NCBI RefSeq assembly: GCF_002980625.1
Contig: NZ_PVLR01000064.1
Location: forward strand, 1 to 43,696
Direction: 5' to 3'
Length of the DNA: 43,696 bases
Source of the DNA: Malikia spinosa
GTDB taxonomy: Bacteria > Pseudomonadota > Gammaproteobacteria > Burkholderiales > Burkholderiaceae_C
Shown here: in pieces, positions 1 to 10,045 of the stretch
Numbering within the stretch: position 1 is the first letter of the stretch
Layout: every line of letters starts with the position of its first letter
Notes under the pieces: generated by a model
Told to the model about the DNA's origin: nothing
Database searches by the model: none
The model's input: only the letters and a program-made list of their open reading frames with translations
Program-made: the position numbers and the translations under genes

Positions 1-152
1 TGGCAGCCCGTACGCAGCAGGTACAGTACCGCACAGAACACCTCGTACAGCTCCACTTTGCGTGGAGCTGTCTTCTTTCGCGCGCTCTCCAGCAATGGCC
101 TAATGACCTCGAACTGCTCGCGCTTGATATCGCTTGGGTAACCTTTTCTCAC
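1..152 (-). CDS. IS5-family transposase, N-terminal fragment (cut by window edge)
   Basis: The reading frame starts at a GTG (152) and runs off the window edge, giving about 50 residues. It opens VRKGYPSDIKREQFEVIRPL and continues through a K-V-E-L-Y-E-V-F segment to LLRTGC. This is the typical N-terminal DUF4096-like region of IS5-family (DDE) transposases. The DDE catalytic part lies outside the window. A stop codon a few codons upstream in frame supports the GTG start. No good Shine-Dalgarno spacing is seen. Family assignment is by motif recognition; the subgroup is not resolved. Confidence 0.7.
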   Translation of the reverse strand, partial: MRKGYPSDIKREQFEVIRPLLESARKKTAPRKVELYEVFCAVLYLLRTGC

Positions 153-195
153 CCTCCGAGCTTCTCACAGCACGGAGACTTTGAACACGCTCTAA
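1..195 (-). mobile_element. Partial IS5-family insertion sequence, 5' end of the element
   Basis: The first ~195 bases read, on the minus strand, as the end of an insertion sequence: a terminal stretch (about 170-193, minus-strand reading GAGCGTGTTCAAAGTCTCCG) followed by the start of a transposase gene. The element runs out of the window, so its second inverted repeat and target duplication cannot be seen. The terminus lies within about 5 bp of the stop codon of the GntR-family gene, so the original DNA downstream of that gene has been displaced. The exact terminal base is not certain. Confidence 0.7.
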
Positions 196-199
196 GGTT

Positions 200-847
200 T
201 CAGGCCGCCGCCTGCAGCCCCGAGGCGAAATGCTCGCGCACGCGCCGCACCGCGAGCACCTCGTCGCGTGCCAGCAGCGCGTCCATGATCGCGCGGTGTT
301 CGGCCAGTGATTGCTCGATCCGCCCGGCCTTGAACAGCGAGCCCTGGCGGTTGAGCTTCATGACCTTGCGCAGGTCAGCCACGATCTGGACCCGCCAGCG
401 GTTCTGTGCCAGTTCGAGCATGCGGCGGTGGAACTGCTCGTTGAGCTCGAAGAACTGGTCGCGCGAGCCGGTTCCGGGTCGGGCAGCGTTTTCCAGCTGC
501 TTGTGCAGGGCCGCGAGCTCGGCCAGGTCGGCGTCGTCGGCCAGCCGGCACAGGGCGGCGGCGGCATCGGATTCGAGCAGCGACAGCAGCTCGTAAACCT
601 CATGCAAGTCTTGTTCGGATACTTCAGTCACGTAGGCGCCGCGCCTGACCTTCATCGTGACCAGGCCTTCGGCGGCCAGCACCTTGAGCGCCTCGCGCAG
701 CGGGGTGCGGCTGATGCCGAGTTCCTCGGCGATGCGCAGCTCATCGATCCAGCTGCCCGGCGCCAGCTCGCGGTTGTAGATGCGCTGGCGCAGCAGCTCG
801 GCCACTTCTACATACAGTGCGCGGGGGGACAGGGAGAGGGCGGCCAT
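200..847 (-). CDS. GntR-family regulator with FCD ligand domain
   Basis: A transcription regulator of the FadR/FCD branch of GntR proteins. Residues ~10-75 form the winged helix-turn-helix (IAEELGISRTPLREALKVLA, then the GLV...RRGAYV wing). The rest is the helical FCD effector domain with the usual metal/ligand residues (H in NEQFHRRML, EHRAIMDAL, REHF). An upstream ATG at 856 is in frame, but AAGGA lies directly against it and 9 nt before the ATG at 847, so 847 is preferred (215 aa). The gene is divergent from methylmalonyl-CoA mutase and their promoters overlap, so it is probably the local regulator of propionate catabolism. The ligand is unknown; a propionate-pathway acid or CoA intermediate is an inference. 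An IS element abuts its 3' end. Confidence 0.85.
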   Translation of the reverse strand: MAALSLSPRALYVEVAELLRQRIYNRELAPGSWIDELRIAEELGISRTPLREALKVLAAEGLVTMKVRRGAYVTEVSEQDLHEVYELLSLLESDAAAALCRLADDADLAELAALHKQLENAARPGTGSRDQFFELNEQFHRRMLELAQNRWRVQIVADLRKVMKLNRQGSLFKAGRIEQSLAEHRAIMDALLARDEVLAVRRVREHFASGLQAAA

Positions 848-873
848 GGTCTGCATTCCTTACTAGGGTCGCC

Positions 874-902
874 ATTCTACTGGATCAAAAATTTTGCATC
901 AA
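874..902 (-). promoter_or_regulatory. Promoter of the GntR/FCD gene
   Basis: On the minus strand TTGATG (902-897) and TAGAAT (879-874) are separated by 17 bp, a good sigma-70-type match, 27 bp before the chosen ATG. Its -35 box overlaps that of the divergent mutase promoter. Confidence 0.55.
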
Positions 903-923
903 TAATTATGAATGACGTAGAAT
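894..923 (+). promoter_or_regulatory. Promoter of the propionate (mutase) operon
   Basis: TTGCAT (894-899) and TAGAAT (918-923) with an 18-bp spacer lie 33 bp before the mutase ATG. The -35 hexamer shares bases 897-899 with the divergent promoter, so the two polymerases should compete. The AT-rich DNA here (about 884-923) is the likely operator zone of the FCD regulator. Confidence 0.5.
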
Positions 924-956
924 GAGGCAGTCTTGCTCACTAAGGTGCCCCTTTTT

Positions 957-3104
957 ATGTCGTCCGAATTCAAACCCGCCACCCTGGCTGATTGGGAAAA
1001 AGCCGCTCAGAAGTCCGTCAAGGACGGCTCGCTCGACAAGCTGAACTGGCTCACGCCTGACGGTATCACGGTCAAGCCGCTCTACACCGCCGAGGATGTG
1101 AAGGAGCTGCCCTTCACCAACACCTTGCCCGGTTTCGAGCCCTTCATCCGCGGCCCGCAGGCCACGATGTACGCCGTGCGCCCCTGGACCATCCGCCAGT
1201 ACGCGGGCTTCTCGACCGCCGAGGAATCGAACGCCTTCTACCGCAAGGCGCTGGCCGCCGGCGGCCAGGGCGTGTCGGTCGCGTTCGACCTGGCGACGCA
1301 CCGCGGCTATGACTCGGACCATCCGCGCGTGACCGGTGACGTCGGCAAGGCCGGTGTGGCGATCGACTCGGTCGAGGACATGAAGATCCTGTTCGACGGC
1401 ATTCCGCTCGACAAGGTGTCGGTCTCGATGACCATGAACGGCGCGGTGCTGCCGGTGCTGGCCGGCTATGTGGTGGCCGCCGAGGAGCAGGGCGTCAGCC
1501 AGGACCAACTGGCCGGAACGATTCAGAACGACATTCTGAAGGAGTTCATGGTCCGCAACACCTACATCTACCCGCCCGAGCCGTCGATGAAGATCATTGG
1601 CGACATCATCGAGTACACGGCGCAGAAGATGCCCAAGTTCAACTCGATCTCGATCTCGGGCTACCACATGCAGGAAGCCGGCGCCAACCAGGTGCTCGAG
1701 ATGGCGTTCACGCTGGCTGACGGCAAGGAATATGTCAAGACCGCGATCGCCAAGGGCATGGATGTCGACGCGTTCGCGGGCCGGCTGTCCTTCTTCTGGG
1801 CGGTCGGGATGAACTTCTACCTCGAGATCGCCAAGATGCGTGCGGCCCGCCTGCTGTGGGCCCGCATCATGAAGGGTTTCGACGCCAAGAACCCCAAGAG
1901 CCTGATGCTGCGCACGCACAGCCAGACCTCGGGCTGGTCGCTGACCGAGCAGGACCCGTACAACAACGTGGTGCGCACCACGATCGAGGCCATGGCCGCC
2001 GTGTTCGGCGGCACCCAATCGCTGCACACCAACTCGCTCGACGAGGCGATCGCGCTGCCGACCGAGTTCAGCTCGCGCATCGCGCGCAACACCCAGCTGA
2101 TCATCCAGGAAGAGACCCATATCACCAATGTGGTGGACCCGTGGGCCGGCTCCTATCTGATGGAGTCGCTGACGCAAGAGATGGCCGACAAGGCCTGGGC
2201 CATCATCGAGGAAGTCGATGCCATGGGCGGCATGACCAAGGCGGTCGATTCGGGCTGGGCCAAGCTCAAGATCGAGGCCGCCGCGGCCGAGAAGCAGGCC
2301 CGCATCGATTCGGGCAAGGACGTGATCGTCGGCGTCAACAAGTACAAGTTGGCCAAGGAAGACCCGATCGACACCCTTGACGTCGACAACGTCCGGGTGC
2401 GTGACGGCCAGATCGCCCGCCTGCAGGCTATCAAGGCCAGCCGCGACAGCGCCGCCGTGGTCGCCGCGCTCGCGGCACTGACCGCCGCCGCCGAGTCGGG
2501 TCAGGGCAACCTGCTCGATCTGGCGATCCAGGCGATCCGCCTGCGCGCGACCGTCGGCGAAGTCTCCGACGCGCTCGAGGCCGTCTACGGGCGCCACCGC
2601 GCCGATACGCAAAAGGTGACCGGTGTGTATGCAGCCGCCTACGACTCGGCCGAGGGCTGGGACAAGCTGAAGGACGAGATTGCCGCTTTCGCCACCGAGC
2701 AGGGCCGCCGCCCGCGCGTGATGATCGCCAAGTTGGGCCAGGACGGCCATGACCGCGGCGCCAAGGTGGTGGCGACGGCCTTTGCCGACCTCGGCTTCGA
2801 CGTTGACATCGGCCCGCTGTTCCAGACCCCCGAGGAATGCGCGCGTCAGGCGATCGAGAACGACGTGCACGCGGTCGGTGTCTCGACCCTGGCCGCCGGC
2901 CACAAGACCCTGGTGCCGGCCATCATCGCCGAGCTCAAGAAGCAGGGCGCCGACGACATCATCGTCTTCGTCGGCGGCGTGATCCCGCGCCAGGACTACG
3001 AGATGCTGTACGAGGCTGGCGTCAAGGGCGTCTATGGCCCGGGCACCCCGATCCCGGCCAGCGCCAAGGACGTGCTGGAACAGATCAAGAAGGCCATCGC
3101 CTGA
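957..3104 (+). CDS. scpA: Methylmalonyl-CoA mutase, B12-dependent
   Basis: Interconverts succinyl-CoA and (R)-methylmalonyl-CoA using adenosylcobalamin, the last step of the propionyl-CoA to succinyl-CoA route. The 715-residue protein has the substrate-binding TIM barrel first ([18 protein letters not shown] near residue 70) and a C-terminal cobalamin domain with the DxHxxG signature ([10 protein letters not shown], His ~598), followed by GVSTLAAGH and VFVGGVIP. Length matches E. coli ScpA (714 aa), so this is the single-polypeptide homodimer type. A TTG at 933 is in frame, but the ATG at 957 has AAGG 11 nt upstream and gives the family-like N-terminus [10 protein letters not shown]. It is the first gene of the operon; meaB follows after 8 bp. 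Its cofactor is made by the cobalamin operon further along this window. Confidence 0.97.
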   Translation: MSSEFKPATLADWEKAAQKSVKDGSLDKLNWLTPDGITVKPLYTAEDVKELPFTNTLPGFEPFIRGPQATMYAVRPWTIRQYAGFSTAEESNAFYRKALAAGGQGVSVAFDLATHRGYDSDHPRVTGDVGKAGVAIDSVEDMKILFDGIPLDKVSVSMTMNGAVLPVLAGYVVAAEEQGVSQDQLAGTIQNDILKEFMVRNTYIYPPEPSMKIIGDIIEYTAQKMPKFNSISISGYHMQEAGANQVLEMAFTLADGKEYVKTAIAKGMDVDAFAGRLSFFWAVGMNFYLEIAKMRAARLLWARIMKGFDAKNPKSLMLRTHSQTSGWSLTEQDPYNNVVRTTIEAMAAVFGGTQSLHTNSLDEAIALPTEFSSRIARNTQLIIQEETHITNVVDPWAGSYLMESLTQEMADKAWAIIEEVDAMGGMTKAVDSGWAKLKIEAAAAEKQARIDSGKDVIVGVNKYKLAKEDPIDTLDVDNVRVRDGQIARLQAIKASRDSAAVVAALAALTAAAESGQGNLLDLAIQAIRLRATVGEVSDALEAVYGRHRADTQKVTGVYAAAYDSAEGWDKLKDEIAAFATEQGRRPRVMIAKLGQDGHDRGAKVVATAFADLGFDVDIGPLFQTPEECARQAIENDVHAVGVSTLAAGHKTLVPAIIAELKKQGADDIIVFVGGVIPRQDYEMLYEAGVKGVYGPGTPIPASAKDVLEQIKKAIA

Positions 3105-3112
3105 TCTGCGCC

Positions 3113-4105
3113 ATGCTGCTGTCAGGCATCACCGAGGGTAACCCGACCGTGCAGCGGCGTGCCATGGCCAAGGCCATCACGCTGCTCGAGTCGACCCGCG
3201 CCGACCACCGGCTGCAAGCCGACGAATTGCTGACCGCGCTGCTGCCGCACACCGGACGCGCGCTGCGCCTCGGCATCAGCGGCGTGCCCGGGGTCGGCAA
3301 GTCGACCTTCATCGAGGCACTCGGGCTCTATCTGATCGAGCAGGGGCACCGCGTCGCGGTGCTGGCGATCGATCCGTCCTCGACCGTCTCGGGCGGCTCC
3401 ATCTTGGGCGACAAGACCCGCATGGAGCGGCTGTCAGTCCATGAACGCGCCTATATCCGCCCCAGCCCGAGCAGCGGCACGCTGGGCGGCGTGGCCGAGA
3501 AGACGCGCGAGGCGATGCTGGTCTGCGAGGCCGCCGGCTACGACATCGTGATCGTCGAGACCGTCGGTGTCGGCCAGTCCGAGACCGCGGTGCACGGCAT
3601 GACCGACATCTTCTGCCTGCTGCAGCTGCCCAATGCCGGCGACGAGCTGCAGGCGATCAAGAAGGGCGTGATGGAGCTGGCCGACCTGGTCGTGATCAAC
3701 AAGGCCGACCTCGAGCCGCTGGCCGCCACGCGCGCCCAGCTCCAGATCCAGTCCTCGCTGCGCCTGCTGGGTCACCACGGCAACCCCGAGCATGACCCGC
3801 ATGACGACCGCCAGTGGCAGCCGACCGTGGTCCAGCTCAGCGCCCTGCAAGGCCAGGGCGTGGCCGAATTCTGGCAGCAGGTCAGCCGTTTCAGGCAACT
3901 GCAGACGGATAACGGCCGCTTCGCCGCCAAGCGCCAGCGCCAGGCCCAGTCCTGGATGTGGGAACGGATCGAAGCCGGGCTGCGCCAGCGCTTCCGTGAC
4001 CACCCCGCCGTCAAGGCGCAACTAGACCACACCACCGAGCAGGTCCTGCAGGGCCAGCTGCCCGCCTCGACGGCAGCGCGCCAGCTGCTCGAACTGTTCA
4101 ACTGA
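3113..4105 (+). CDS. meaB: MeaB/ArgK-type GTPase, mutase chaperone
   Basis: A SIMIBI-class GTPase that protects and reloads adenosylcobalamin in methylmalonyl-CoA mutase. The 330-residue protein shows Walker [10 protein letters not shown] (~55), the switch region ETVGVGQSE (~145) and the guanine-specificity motif NKADL (~185), all in family order. Length is normal. It starts 8 bp after the mutase stop, which fits the physical partnership of the two proteins. The same frame is open far upstream inside the mutase gene, but homology begins at this ATG. Confidence 0.95.
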   Translation: MLLSGITEGNPTVQRRAMAKAITLLESTRADHRLQADELLTALLPHTGRALRLGISGVPGVGKSTFIEALGLYLIEQGHRVAVLAIDPSSTVSGGSILGDKTRMERLSVHERAYIRPSPSSGTLGGVAEKTREAMLVCEAAGYDIVIVETVGVGQSETAVHGMTDIFCLLQLPNAGDELQAIKKGVMELADLVVINKADLEPLAATRAQLQIQSSLRLLGHHGNPEHDPHDDRQWQPTVVQLSALQGQGVAEFWQQVSRFRQLQTDNGRFAAKRQRQAQSWMWERIEAGLRQRFRDHPAVKAQLDHTTEQVLQGQLPASTAARQLLELFN

Positions 4106-4129
4106 TTCATCCCCCCGGAGACCATCACC

Positions 4130-5662
4130 ATGCAAGAAATACTGCAACAACTGGAGCAAAAACGCGAGGCCGCCCGCCTCGGCGGTGGGCAAAAGCGCAT
4201 CGATGCCCAGCACGCCAAGGGCAAGCTGACCGCGCGCGAGCGCCTCGAAGTCCTGCTCGACGAGGGTACGTTCGAGGAATGGGACATGTTTGTCGAGCAC
4301 CGCTGCACCGACTTCGGCATGGAAGCCAACAAGATCCCGGGTGACGGCGTCGTGACCGGCTACGGCATGATCAACGGCCGCCTGGTCTTCGTCTTCAGCC
4401 AGGACTTCACGGTCTTTGGCGGCGCGCTGTCCGAGGCCCATGCCGAGAAGATCTGCAAGGTGATGGACCAGGCGATGAAGGTCGGCGCGCCGGTGATCGG
4501 CCTGAACGACTCGGGTGGCGCCCGCATCCAGGAGGGTGTGGCCTCGCTCGGCGGCTATGCCGAGGTGTTCCAGCGCAACGCGATGGCCTCGGGCGTGATC
4601 CCGCAGATCTCGATGATCATGGGCCCGTCGGCCGGTGGCGCGGTCTATTCGCCCGCCATGACCGACTTCATCTTCATGGTCAAGGACAGCTCCTACATGT
4701 TCGTGACCGGCCCCGAAGTGGTCAAGACCGTCACGCACGAGGAAGTGACCGCCGAGGAGCTCGGTGGCGCCGTGACCCACTCGACCAAGTCTGGCGTGGC
4801 CGACCTGGCGTTCGAGAACGACGTCGAGGCGCTGCTGATGCTGCGTCGCCTCTACAACTACCTGCCGCTGAATAACCGCGAGAAGGCCCCGCTGCGCCCG
4901 AGCGGCGACCCGATCGACCGCAAGGAATTGAGCCTCGACACCCTGGTGCCGGACAATCCGAACAAGGCCTACGACATGAAGGAGCTGATCGTCAAGACGG
5001 TTGACGACGGCGACTTCTTCGAGATCCAGCCCCATTACGCCGCCAACATCATCGTCGGCTTCGCGCGCATGGACGGCCAGACGGTCGGCATCGTGGCCAA
5101 CCAGCCGCTGGTGCTGGCCGGCTGCCTCGACATCAAGAGCTCGATCAAGGCGGCGCGCTTCGTGCGTTTCTGCGACGCCTTCAGCATTCCGGTCGTGACC
5201 TTCGTCGACGTGCCCGGCTTCATGCCCGGCACCTCGCAGGAATACGGCGGCATCATCAAGCATGGCGCCAAGCTGCTGTATGCGTACGCCGAGTGCACGG
5301 TGCCGAAGATCACCGTCATCACGCGCAAGGCTTATGGCGGCGCCTACGACGTGATGAGCTCCAAGCACCTGCGTGGCGACGTCAACCTGGCCTGGCCGAA
5401 TGCCGAGATCGCCGTCATGGGCGCCAAGGGCGCCGTCGAGATCATCTTCCGCGAGGAAAAGAAGGACCCGGCCAAGCTGGCCGAGCGCGAAGCCGAGTAC
5501 AAGACCCGCTTTGCCAACCCCTTCGTCGCTGCCGAACGCGGCTACATCGACGACGTGATCCTGCCGCACGAGACGCGCAAGCGCATCTGCCGCAGCCTGG
5601 TCATGCTCAAGGACAAGAAGATCGAAAACCCGTGGCGCAAGCACGGCAACATCCCGCTCTAA
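4130..5662 (+). CDS. pccB: Propionyl-CoA carboxylase beta subunit
   Basis: Carboxyltransferase subunit: moves carboxyl from biotin to propionyl-CoA, giving (S)-methylmalonyl-CoA. The 510 residues hold two crotonase-like halves. The N half has the oxyanion motifs [10 protein letters not shown] and [12 protein letters not shown]; the C half has [18 protein letters not shown] and [20 protein letters not shown]. Length is standard for PccB. The ATG at 4130 follows a GGAG element. It lies between meaB (24 bp gap) and the alpha subunit (21 bp gap), so the subunits are made from one transcript. Confidence 0.96.
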   Translation: MQEILQQLEQKREAARLGGGQKRIDAQHAKGKLTARERLEVLLDEGTFEEWDMFVEHRCTDFGMEANKIPGDGVVTGYGMINGRLVFVFSQDFTVFGGALSEAHAEKICKVMDQAMKVGAPVIGLNDSGGARIQEGVASLGGYAEVFQRNAMASGVIPQISMIMGPSAGGAVYSPAMTDFIFMVKDSSYMFVTGPEVVKTVTHEEVTAEELGGAVTHSTKSGVADLAFENDVEALLMLRRLYNYLPLNNREKAPLRPSGDPIDRKELSLDTLVPDNPNKAYDMKELIVKTVDDGDFFEIQPHYAANIIVGFARMDGQTVGIVANQPLVLAGCLDIKSSIKAARFVRFCDAFSIPVVTFVDVPGFMPGTSQEYGGIIKHGAKLLYAYAECTVPKITVITRKAYGGAYDVMSSKHLRGDVNLAWPNAEIAVMGAKGAVEIIFREEKKDPAKLAEREAEYKTRFANPFVAAERGYIDDVILPHETRKRICRSLVMLKDKKIENPWRKHGNIPL

Positions 5663-5683
5663 GCGCCTGAGGAGATACAGCAC

Positions 5684-7735
5684 ATGTTCAAGAAGATCCT
5701 GATCGCCAACCGCGGCGAAATTGCCTGCCGCGTCATCGCCACCGCCCGCAAGATGGGCATCCTGACCGTTGCGGTCTACTCCGAGGCCGACAAGGAAGCG
5801 CGCCATGTGCGCCTGGCCGACGAGGCCGTGCTGCTGGGCCCGGCGCCTTCGCGCGAGTCCTACCTGGTCGCCGACAAGATCATCGAAGCCGCCAAGGCCA
5901 CCGGTGCCGAGGCGATCCACCCGGGCTACGGCTTCCTGTCCGAGAACGAGGCCTTTGCCCAGCGTTGCCAGGACGAGGGCATTGCCTTCATCGGTCCGCG
6001 CGCGCATTCGATCGCCGCCATGGGCGACAAGATCGCCTCCAAGAAGCTGGCCAACGCGGCCCAGGTCAACACGATTCCGGGCTACAACGACCCGATCGCC
6101 AACGCCGAGGCGGCGGTCGGCATCGCCCAAGGCATCGGCTATCCGGTCATGATCAAGGCTTCGGCCGGCGGCGGCGGCAAAGGCCTGCGCGTCGCGTTCA
6201 ATGACAAGGAAGCGTTCGAGGGCTTCACCGCCTGCCAGAACGAGGCACGCAACAGCTTCGGCGACGACCGCATCTTCATCGAGAAGTTCGTCGAGCAGCC
6301 GCGTCACATCGAGATCCAGGTGCTAGGCGACAGCCACGGCAACGTGGTCTACCTCAACGAGCGCGAATGCTCGATCCAGCGCCGGCATCAGAAGGTGATC
6401 GAGGAGGCGCCCAGCCCCTTCATCTCCGACGCCACCCGCAAGGCCATGGGCGAGCAGGCCGTGGCGTTGGCCAAGGCGGTGCAATACCAGTCGGCCGGCA
6501 CGGTCGAGTTCGTGGTCGGCAAGGACCAGGACTTCTACTTCCTCGAGATGAACACCCGGCTCCAGGTCGAGCACCCGGTGACCGAGGCCATCACCGGCCT
6601 GGACCTGGTCGAGCAGATGATCCGCGTGGCCGCCGGCGAGAAGCTGGCCTTCACCCAGGCCGATGTCAAGCGTGACGGCTGGGCGATCGAGTGCCGCATC
6701 AACGCCGAGGACCCGTTCCGCAACTTCCTGCCGTCGACCGGTCGCCTGGTGCGCTTCACGCCGCCGGCCCAGACCATGTGGCAGGCCGATACCAGCCAGC
6801 TGCAGGGCGTGCGCGTCGATACCGGCGTGTTCGAGGGCGGCGAGATCCCGATGTTCTACGACTCGATGATCGCCAAGCTGATCGTGCACGGCAAGGACCG
6901 CAACGAGGCGATCGCCAAGATGCGCGAGGCCCTGAACGGCTTCGTGATTCGCGGCATCAACTCCAACATCCCGTTCCAGGCCGCGCTGCTGGCGCACCCG
7001 GACTTCGTGACCGGCAACTTCAACACCGGCTTCATCGCCCAGCATTACGCGGGCGGCTTCCGCGCCGAGGACGTGCCGCATGACGACGAGGATTTCCTGG
7101 TCGCGCTGGCCGCCTTCGTGCGTCGCAAGTCGCGTGAACGCGCCTCGGGCCTGTCGGGCCAGCTGCCGGGCTATGGCGTGCAGGTCGGCAAGGACTACAC
7201 CGTCATCAGCCTCGACATCGAAGGCCATCACAAGCACACCGCGGTTCATGTCGACGAGTTCACCGGCGAGACCGGCTCGGCCAGCGTGCAGGTGGGTGGC
7301 AAGCGCTACCAGATCAGCTCGACCTCGCGCCTCAACGAGATCGTGATCACCGGTCTGGTCAACGGCCAGCCCTTCACGGCCCAGGTCGAGCGCGGCTCGA
7401 TCAAGAACCCGCTGGCGCTGGTGGTGCAGCACAACGGCACCAAGCTTGAGTGCATGGTGGTGTCGCCGCGCATGGCCGAGCTCTATGCCCAGATGCCGCA
7501 CAAGGCCGCGCCCGACCTGAGCCAGTTCGTGCTGTCGCCGATGCCCGGCCTGCTGGTCGAGGTCGCGGTCAAGCCGGGTCAGAAGGTCCAGGCCGGCGAG
7601 CGCGTCGCGGTGATCGAAGCCATGAAGATGGAAAACGTGCTGTTCGCCGCTGCCGATGGCGTGGTCGCCAAGGTGCTGGCCGCCAAGGGCGAGTCGCTGG
7701 TGGTTGACCAGGCGATCGTGGAGTTCGAGAAATGA
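5684..7735 (+). CDS. pccA: Propionyl-CoA carboxylase alpha subunit (biotin carboxylase plus biotin carrier)
   Basis: Carboxylates its own biotin with ATP and bicarbonate. Domain order: biotin carboxylase N domain ([15 protein letters not shown]), ATP-grasp ([27 protein letters not shown]), BC C-terminal domain, the BT linker typical of propionyl-CoA carboxylases, and the biotinyl domain with EAMKMEN, whose Lys (~648 of 683) is the biotinylation site. The ATG at 5684 has GAGGAG upstream. The stop overlaps the epimerase ATG (ATGA at 7732-7735), so the next gene should be translationally coupled. The biotin synthase gene follows downstream. Confidence 0.96.
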   Translation: MFKKILIANRGEIACRVIATARKMGILTVAVYSEADKEARHVRLADEAVLLGPAPSRESYLVADKIIEAAKATGAEAIHPGYGFLSENEAFAQRCQDEGIAFIGPRAHSIAAMGDKIASKKLANAAQVNTIPGYNDPIANAEAAVGIAQGIGYPVMIKASAGGGGKGLRVAFNDKEAFEGFTACQNEARNSFGDDRIFIEKFVEQPRHIEIQVLGDSHGNVVYLNERECSIQRRHQKVIEEAPSPFISDATRKAMGEQAVALAKAVQYQSAGTVEFVVGKDQDFYFLEMNTRLQVEHPVTEAITGLDLVEQMIRVAAGEKLAFTQADVKRDGWAIECRINAEDPFRNFLPSTGRLVRFTPPAQTMWQADTSQLQGVRVDTGVFEGGEIPMFYDSMIAKLIVHGKDRNEAIAKMREALNGFVIRGINSNIPFQAALLAHPDFVTGNFNTGFIAQHYAGGFRAEDVPHDDEDFLVALAAFVRRKSRERASGLSGQLPGYGVQVGKDYTVISLDIEGHHKHTAVHVDEFTGETGSASVQVGGKRYQISSTSRLNEIVITGLVNGQPFTAQVERGSIKNPLALVVQHNGTKLECMVVSPRMAELYAQMPHKAAPDLSQFVLSPMPGLLVEVAVKPGQKVQAGERVAVIEAMKMENVLFAAADGVVAKVLAAKGESLVVDQAIVEFEK

Positions 7736-8203
7736 GCGCGCTCCAGCGTCCTTTCAAGGTGCTGGGCATCCAGCAGATCGCGATCGGCGGCCCCGACAAG
7801 ACCCGCATGCAGAAACTCTGGGTCGATATGCTCGGCCTGGAAGTCACCGGGCACGTTCAAGTCCGAGCGCGAGAACGTCGACGAGGACATCTGCGCGATG
7901 GGCAAGGGTGCGTTCAAGGTCGAGGTCGACCTGATGCAGCCGCTCGACCCCGAGAAAAAGCCGGCCGTGCATGCCACGCCGCTCAACCATGTCGGCCTGT
8001 GGATCGACGACCTGCCGAAGGCGGTCGAGTGGCTGAGCGCGAATGGCGTGCGCTTCGCGCCGGGCGGCATCCGCAAGGGCGCGGCCGGCTACGACATCAC
8101 CTTCCTGCACCCGAAGTCGAACGACGAGTTTCCGATCGCGGGCGAGGGCGTGCTGATCGAGCTGGTACAGGCGCCGGCCGATGTGATCGCGGCGCTGGGA
8201 TAA
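7732..8203 (+). pseudogene. mce: Methylmalonyl-CoA epimerase (VOC family), frameshifted
   Basis: The product would convert (S)- to (R)-methylmalonyl-CoA, linking carboxylase and mutase. The first frame gives [18 protein letters not shown]...LGLEVTG and then turns to nonsense. A second frame, offset by one base, continues with [29 protein letters not shown] and VLIELVQAP up to the stop at 8203. Removing one G from the GGG at 7849-7851 joins the two as ...[18 protein letters not shown]..., giving a normal 156-residue VOC protein. The first-strand metal position is Q (QQIAIG), while the second H and the last E are present. The neighbourhood supports epimerase over a glyoxalase. It is either a true null allele or a homopolymer sequencing error. 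Confidence 0.85.
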
Positions 8204-8246
8204 TCCAGCCGGGGGTGCTGGCGCATCCCCGTGGTTTCAGCATCAG

Positions 8247-8288
8247 GGCGCGGCAGATTCCGCTGGTATCTGCCGCGCCTTGTTTTTT
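8247..8288 (+). terminator. Rho-independent terminator after the propionate operon
   Basis: A perfect 12-bp inverted repeat (GGCGCGGCAGAT at 8247-8258, ATCTGCCGCGCC at 8268-8279) with a 9-nt loop is followed by TTGTTTTTT. It ends only 9 bp before the bioB ATG, so it either isolates bioB or works as an attenuator in its leader. Confidence 0.88.
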
Positions 8289-8297
8289 CCGAGAGAC

Positions 8298-9320
<1,023 letters not shown>

Positions 9321-9350
9321 CAGATTGACCAGCAGCCAGCAGTTTTCGCT

Positions 9351-10025
9351 TCAGTTGCCGGACTGGCGCGCCTTGGCCCTGGCCAGCGCCGCCTCGATCA
9401 TCGAGCGCTTGCGATCGAGCGCTGCCGGATCGGTCAGCTTGGAATGCTCGGCCAGATGCTCCAGCTTGTCCTGGGCCTTGAGCATCTGGCGCGCCTCATG
9501 CTCGGTCAGGTCGCGCTGCTGGCGCTGCTGATGCCATTGGTAGCGCGAGCGCGCCTGAGCCGCCTGTTCGGGCGACCAGGCCGACCATCCGGTCTTTTCG
9601 CCGCTGGCGCTGACCAGCGAGATGCAGTCGACCGGGCAGACCGGAAGGCAGAGCTCGCAGCCGGTGCAATAGGGCTCGATCACCGTGTGCATGCGCTTGT
9701 TGCCACCCACGATCGCATCGGTCGGGCAGGCCTTGATGCACAGCGTGCAGCCTATGCACCAGTCCTCGTCGATGATCGCCAGGGTGCGTACCGACTCCAG
9801 CCCATGTTCGGGATCGAGCGGCTTGGCCGGCCGGCCCGTGATCGTCGCCAGCCGCAGCACACCTTCGGCGCCACCGGGCGGACACTGGTTGATGTCGGCC
9901 TGCCCCTGCGCGATGGCTCGCGCGTAGGACATGCAATCGGGGTAGCCGCAGCGCGTGCACTGGGTCTGCGGCAGCGCCGCGTCGAGGCGAGCGATCAGCT
10001 CGCTCTCGGCGTTGGCCACCGGCAT
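9351..10025 (-). CDS. RnfB-like ferredoxin, stand-alone
   Basis: A soluble electron-transfer protein resembling RnfB/RsxB. The N-terminal part has the Fe-S motif [13 protein letters not shown] with a fourth Cys in NQCPPGG. A two-cluster ferredoxin domain follows ([16 protein letters not shown], then [16 protein letters not shown]). The C-terminal ~75 residues are charged and helical ([18 protein letters not shown]). The membrane anchor of true RnfB is missing and no other rnf genes are near. It begins ~20 bp after the PHB depolymerase gene and is probably co-transcribed with it. An in-frame TTG at 10040 is an alternative start. The electron partner is unknown. Confidence 0.85.
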   Translation of the reverse strand: MPVANAESELIARLDAALPQTQCTRCGYPDCMSYARAIAQGQADINQCPPGGAEGVLRLATITGRPAKPLDPEHGLESVRTLAIIDEDWCIGCTLCIKACPTDAIVGGNKRMHTVIEPYCTGCELCLPVCPVDCISLVSASGEKTGWSAWSPEQAAQARSRYQWHQQRQQRDLTEHEARQMLKAQDKLEHLAEHSKLTDPAALDRKRSMIEAALARAKARQSGN

Positions 10026-10045
10026 GACTTCAATGCTCAATCGAA

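Noticed and set aside
906-2903. Long open frame on the minus strand inside the mutase gene (~665 codons)
   Set aside because: It is a shadow of the high-GC coding strand: repetitive R/H/G/D-rich text without domain motifs, and the plus strand has a complete MCM.
4022-6307. Long minus-strand open frame across meaB, pccB and pccA
   Set aside because: Same GC-driven shadow pattern over three well-identified genes.
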